NCBI GenBank assembly: GCA_944472155.2
Contig: OX235277.1
Location: 9,000,804-9,064,803 of the forward strand
Source of the DNA: Trichobilharzia szidati
Lineage: Eukaryota > Platyhelminthes > Trematoda > Strigeidida > Schistosomatidae
Direction of reading: 5' to 3'
Length of the DNA stretch: 64,000 nucleotides
Positions 62,356 to 64,000 of the stretch are shown in pieces; position 1 is the stretch's first letter, and each line of letters starts with the position of its first letter. The notes under the pieces are model-generated. The model was not told the DNA's origin, ran no database searches, and saw nothing but the letters and a program-made list of their open reading frames with translations. Made by a program: the position numbers and the translations under genes.

Positions 62356-62985
62356 TTAAGAAAATATGTTCAAAGAACTTTTTATGCTGTTAAACTACAA
62401 ATCATGTTTTCTACACCACGACCGGTTGTGGTTTCTAGACTGAAATATGAAGTACTTGGCCATTGCCCTAGGAACTTGATTTTTCGTGCTCGCTCGGAAA
62501 CATATACTAGTGTGGGTAATTAAAGGTGTAGTAAAAAGCATCAGCAGTTCAATAATAGAACAACTGGTCCAAACTGGCCACAAAGCCAGTCGGTATTGAA
62601 GAATCCTTCTGCATCATCATCAATCGGGTACCAAACAGATTGCCAAAAACATCCAGGTACCGCATACTCCAAACAGCTGAGGCTATCACAATTCGCCTAA
62701 AATAGCCAGCCACTACTACTGCCCTGACCGACCTTCAGTGGAGACTATAAATTCACGAATTCTGTATTATTACTCTTTTCCTAATTTCTTTGATATTCAT
62801 TCAGTGTATCCTTATGTTGATGGTACCGAACTATAATCCATTTGTATTGTTATTATTGATTCGATGTTATTTAAACAACATTAATATTGTTAATAACACC
62901 AATTCATTCACTATTATGCACATATAACTGTAGAACCTGATGATGGGGAAGTTATCGCAAAGAATATTCTTTGTTCAGTAACCAT
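62356..62985 (+). pseudogene. PLE3-B, right part
   Basis: Continues PLE3-B: VQRTFYAVKLQIMFSTPRPV, a deletion across the GIY-YIG motif (the frame passes from YEVLGH to CPRNLIFRAR), then ESSVSSSIRYQTDCQKHPGT-type decayed C-terminus and the 3' untranslated region, ending with the hammerhead motif at 62933-62976. Confidence 0.7.
62933..62976 (+). ncRNA. Hammerhead-like motif at PLE3-B 3' end
   Basis: Stem I GAAC (62933-62936) / GTTC (62973-62976); CTGATGA (62937-62943); GCA in place of GAA (62957-62959); stem III AAGAAT / ATTCTT (62960-62971); T at 62972. The stems I and III have changed from PLE3-A yet still pair. Confidence 0.6.
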
Positions 62986-63074
62986 TCTTTTGATAAAATT
63001 GTATTCGTAAATCAAAACGAGGACATGGATGGACGTTAAGTTTAGCATGAAGATCAAGTAACAGTGTACAAAAT
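62986..63074. other. Short spacer
   Basis: Between PLE3-B and the last RTE2-like copy; nothing recognised. Confidence 0.3.
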
Positions 63075-64000
63075 AGCAGGTTGGATTGAACTGTTCCACA
63101 GTTGCTGCATCATTAATGCATGCTTACTTATGAACTGGATTATGCGTCAGACTGTTGGGGGTGAGGAGTCAGGAATACACAGGACGACTTATAAGAAAAC
63201 TCTCAAAGATCTGGATTTCGCGTGGATAGTTTATGTTTCATGTCACACAAACTTGAAGAATTACAGACAGGCAAAAGCCAACAAACTGGCTGAAGAGGCA
63301 GCCAGCGAAGACTGGATACCACGTGAACGTGGAGAAGATGGAGGTGATGAAGATAACAAACAGCAACAACCAGCACCAATCACCGTCAATGGAAGACATT
63401 TAACACAGGTTACCTCTTTCACTTATCTAGACAGCCAGCATCGTTCCGACTACAGGCAGGCGGAAGGAATGAAGACGTCAAAGTCAGAATAGAAAAGGCG
63501 AAATACGTCTTCATCAACCTGTAAGCAGTTTGGAAATCTTCTGCACTCAGTCAGAATAACGAAAAAGATTCGGATTCTGTTCAACACCAATGTCAAGTCG
63601 GTCAGTGCTTCTATATGGGTCAGAAACTTGCACTGCGCACCCGCTATGAAAAGGATTTCCAACAGGTTCTAGACTTTCATCAACAGCTGCCTCCCTCGTT
63701 GGTTCCACACTGAAGATCAAATGGTCAGAAAGAACAAGTGACAAGAAACTAAGGGGACAAACCAACCAAGAGCCGATGACCCAACAAATATGTAGGAGAC
63801 AGTCGAGATGGATCGGGCATACACTGAAGAGGCTGCCGGATGACACTGTATGCCAGGCCCTCGAATAGAAGCCAGATGAGAAGCGACAAGTAGGTCGCCG
63901 GTGTGAGGTAGACATTGAGGAGATCGTGCAAGGAAGAGATGATTGAGTTTGATCAATCGCGTACCCAGCTGAAGACGGTGACAGAAGACCGAACAAAGTG
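63075..64000 (+). mobile_element. RTE2-like copy running off the window end
   Basis: Plus-strand: MNWIMRQTVGGEESGIHRTT, a decayed LKDLDFAWIV where FADD is expected, TNLKNYRQAKANKLAEEAAS, PAPITVNGRHLTQVTSFTYL, then the segment shared with 2030-3090 and 14695-15185 up to at least 63960. Several stops. The 3' end lies beyond 64000. Confidence 0.75.

Noticed and set aside
63547..63996. 149-codon minus-strand open frame
   Set aside because: Antisense of the RTE2-like copy at the window end.
1..64000. CRISPR arrays, operons, ribosomal RNA genes
   Set aside because: None seen; the window has eukaryotic repeat content throughout.

Overview
The window looks like a gene-poor, repeat-packed stretch of a blood-fluke (Schistosoma-type) nuclear genome. 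The evidence is AT-rich spacer DNA plus characteristic flatworm repeats: tRNA-derived SINEs, two RTE-like and several CR1-like non-LTR lineages, a CsRn1/Kabuki-type Ty3/gypsy element and at least five Penelope-like (PLE) lineages with GIY-YIG endonucleases. The genus is inferred from family resemblance; no database search was possible. I recognise no convincing host gene. Three short unexplained open stretches (50636-50945, 52706-52897, 60556-60746) are the only candidates.

Layout. 0-9.4 kb: decayed RTE-like, CR1-like, SINE and PLE fragments, including RTE copies nested inside each other. 10-17.6 kb: two versions of one host segment, each broken by later insertions (an RTE-like copy with a 14-bp target duplication, a 704-bp GC-rich element). 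17.9-20.9 kb: mostly unassigned AT-rich DNA and one copy of repeat family P. 20.9-33.05 kb: one large insertion, a head-to-head pair of nearly identical PLEs (PLE1) bounded by a 13-bp direct repeat and later split by a full-length CR1-like element with an intact 1097-codon ORF2. 33.3-40.3 kb: another CR1-like element split by a gypsy element with almost identical 303-bp LTRs. 40.28-43.25 kb: a palindrome with 1479-bp arms and a 15-bp spacer. 43.3-48.5 kb: PLE4 sequences around an unassigned region. 49-64 kb: RTE-like, SINE, CR1-like and PLE3 fragments, one PLE3 copy carrying a complete small PLE2 insertion with inverted ends and a 12-bp duplication.

The elements fall into nested age layers: old fragments full of stops receive younger insertions with readable target duplications. 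The youngest layers are PLE1, the CR1-like copy at 23-28 kb, the gypsy element and the palindrome. A unifying feature is that several PLE ends carry hammerhead-ribozyme-like motifs next to the element boundary, with short palindromic stem III, as known for PLEs of other animals. The best preserved one lies on the minus strand at 15765-15809.
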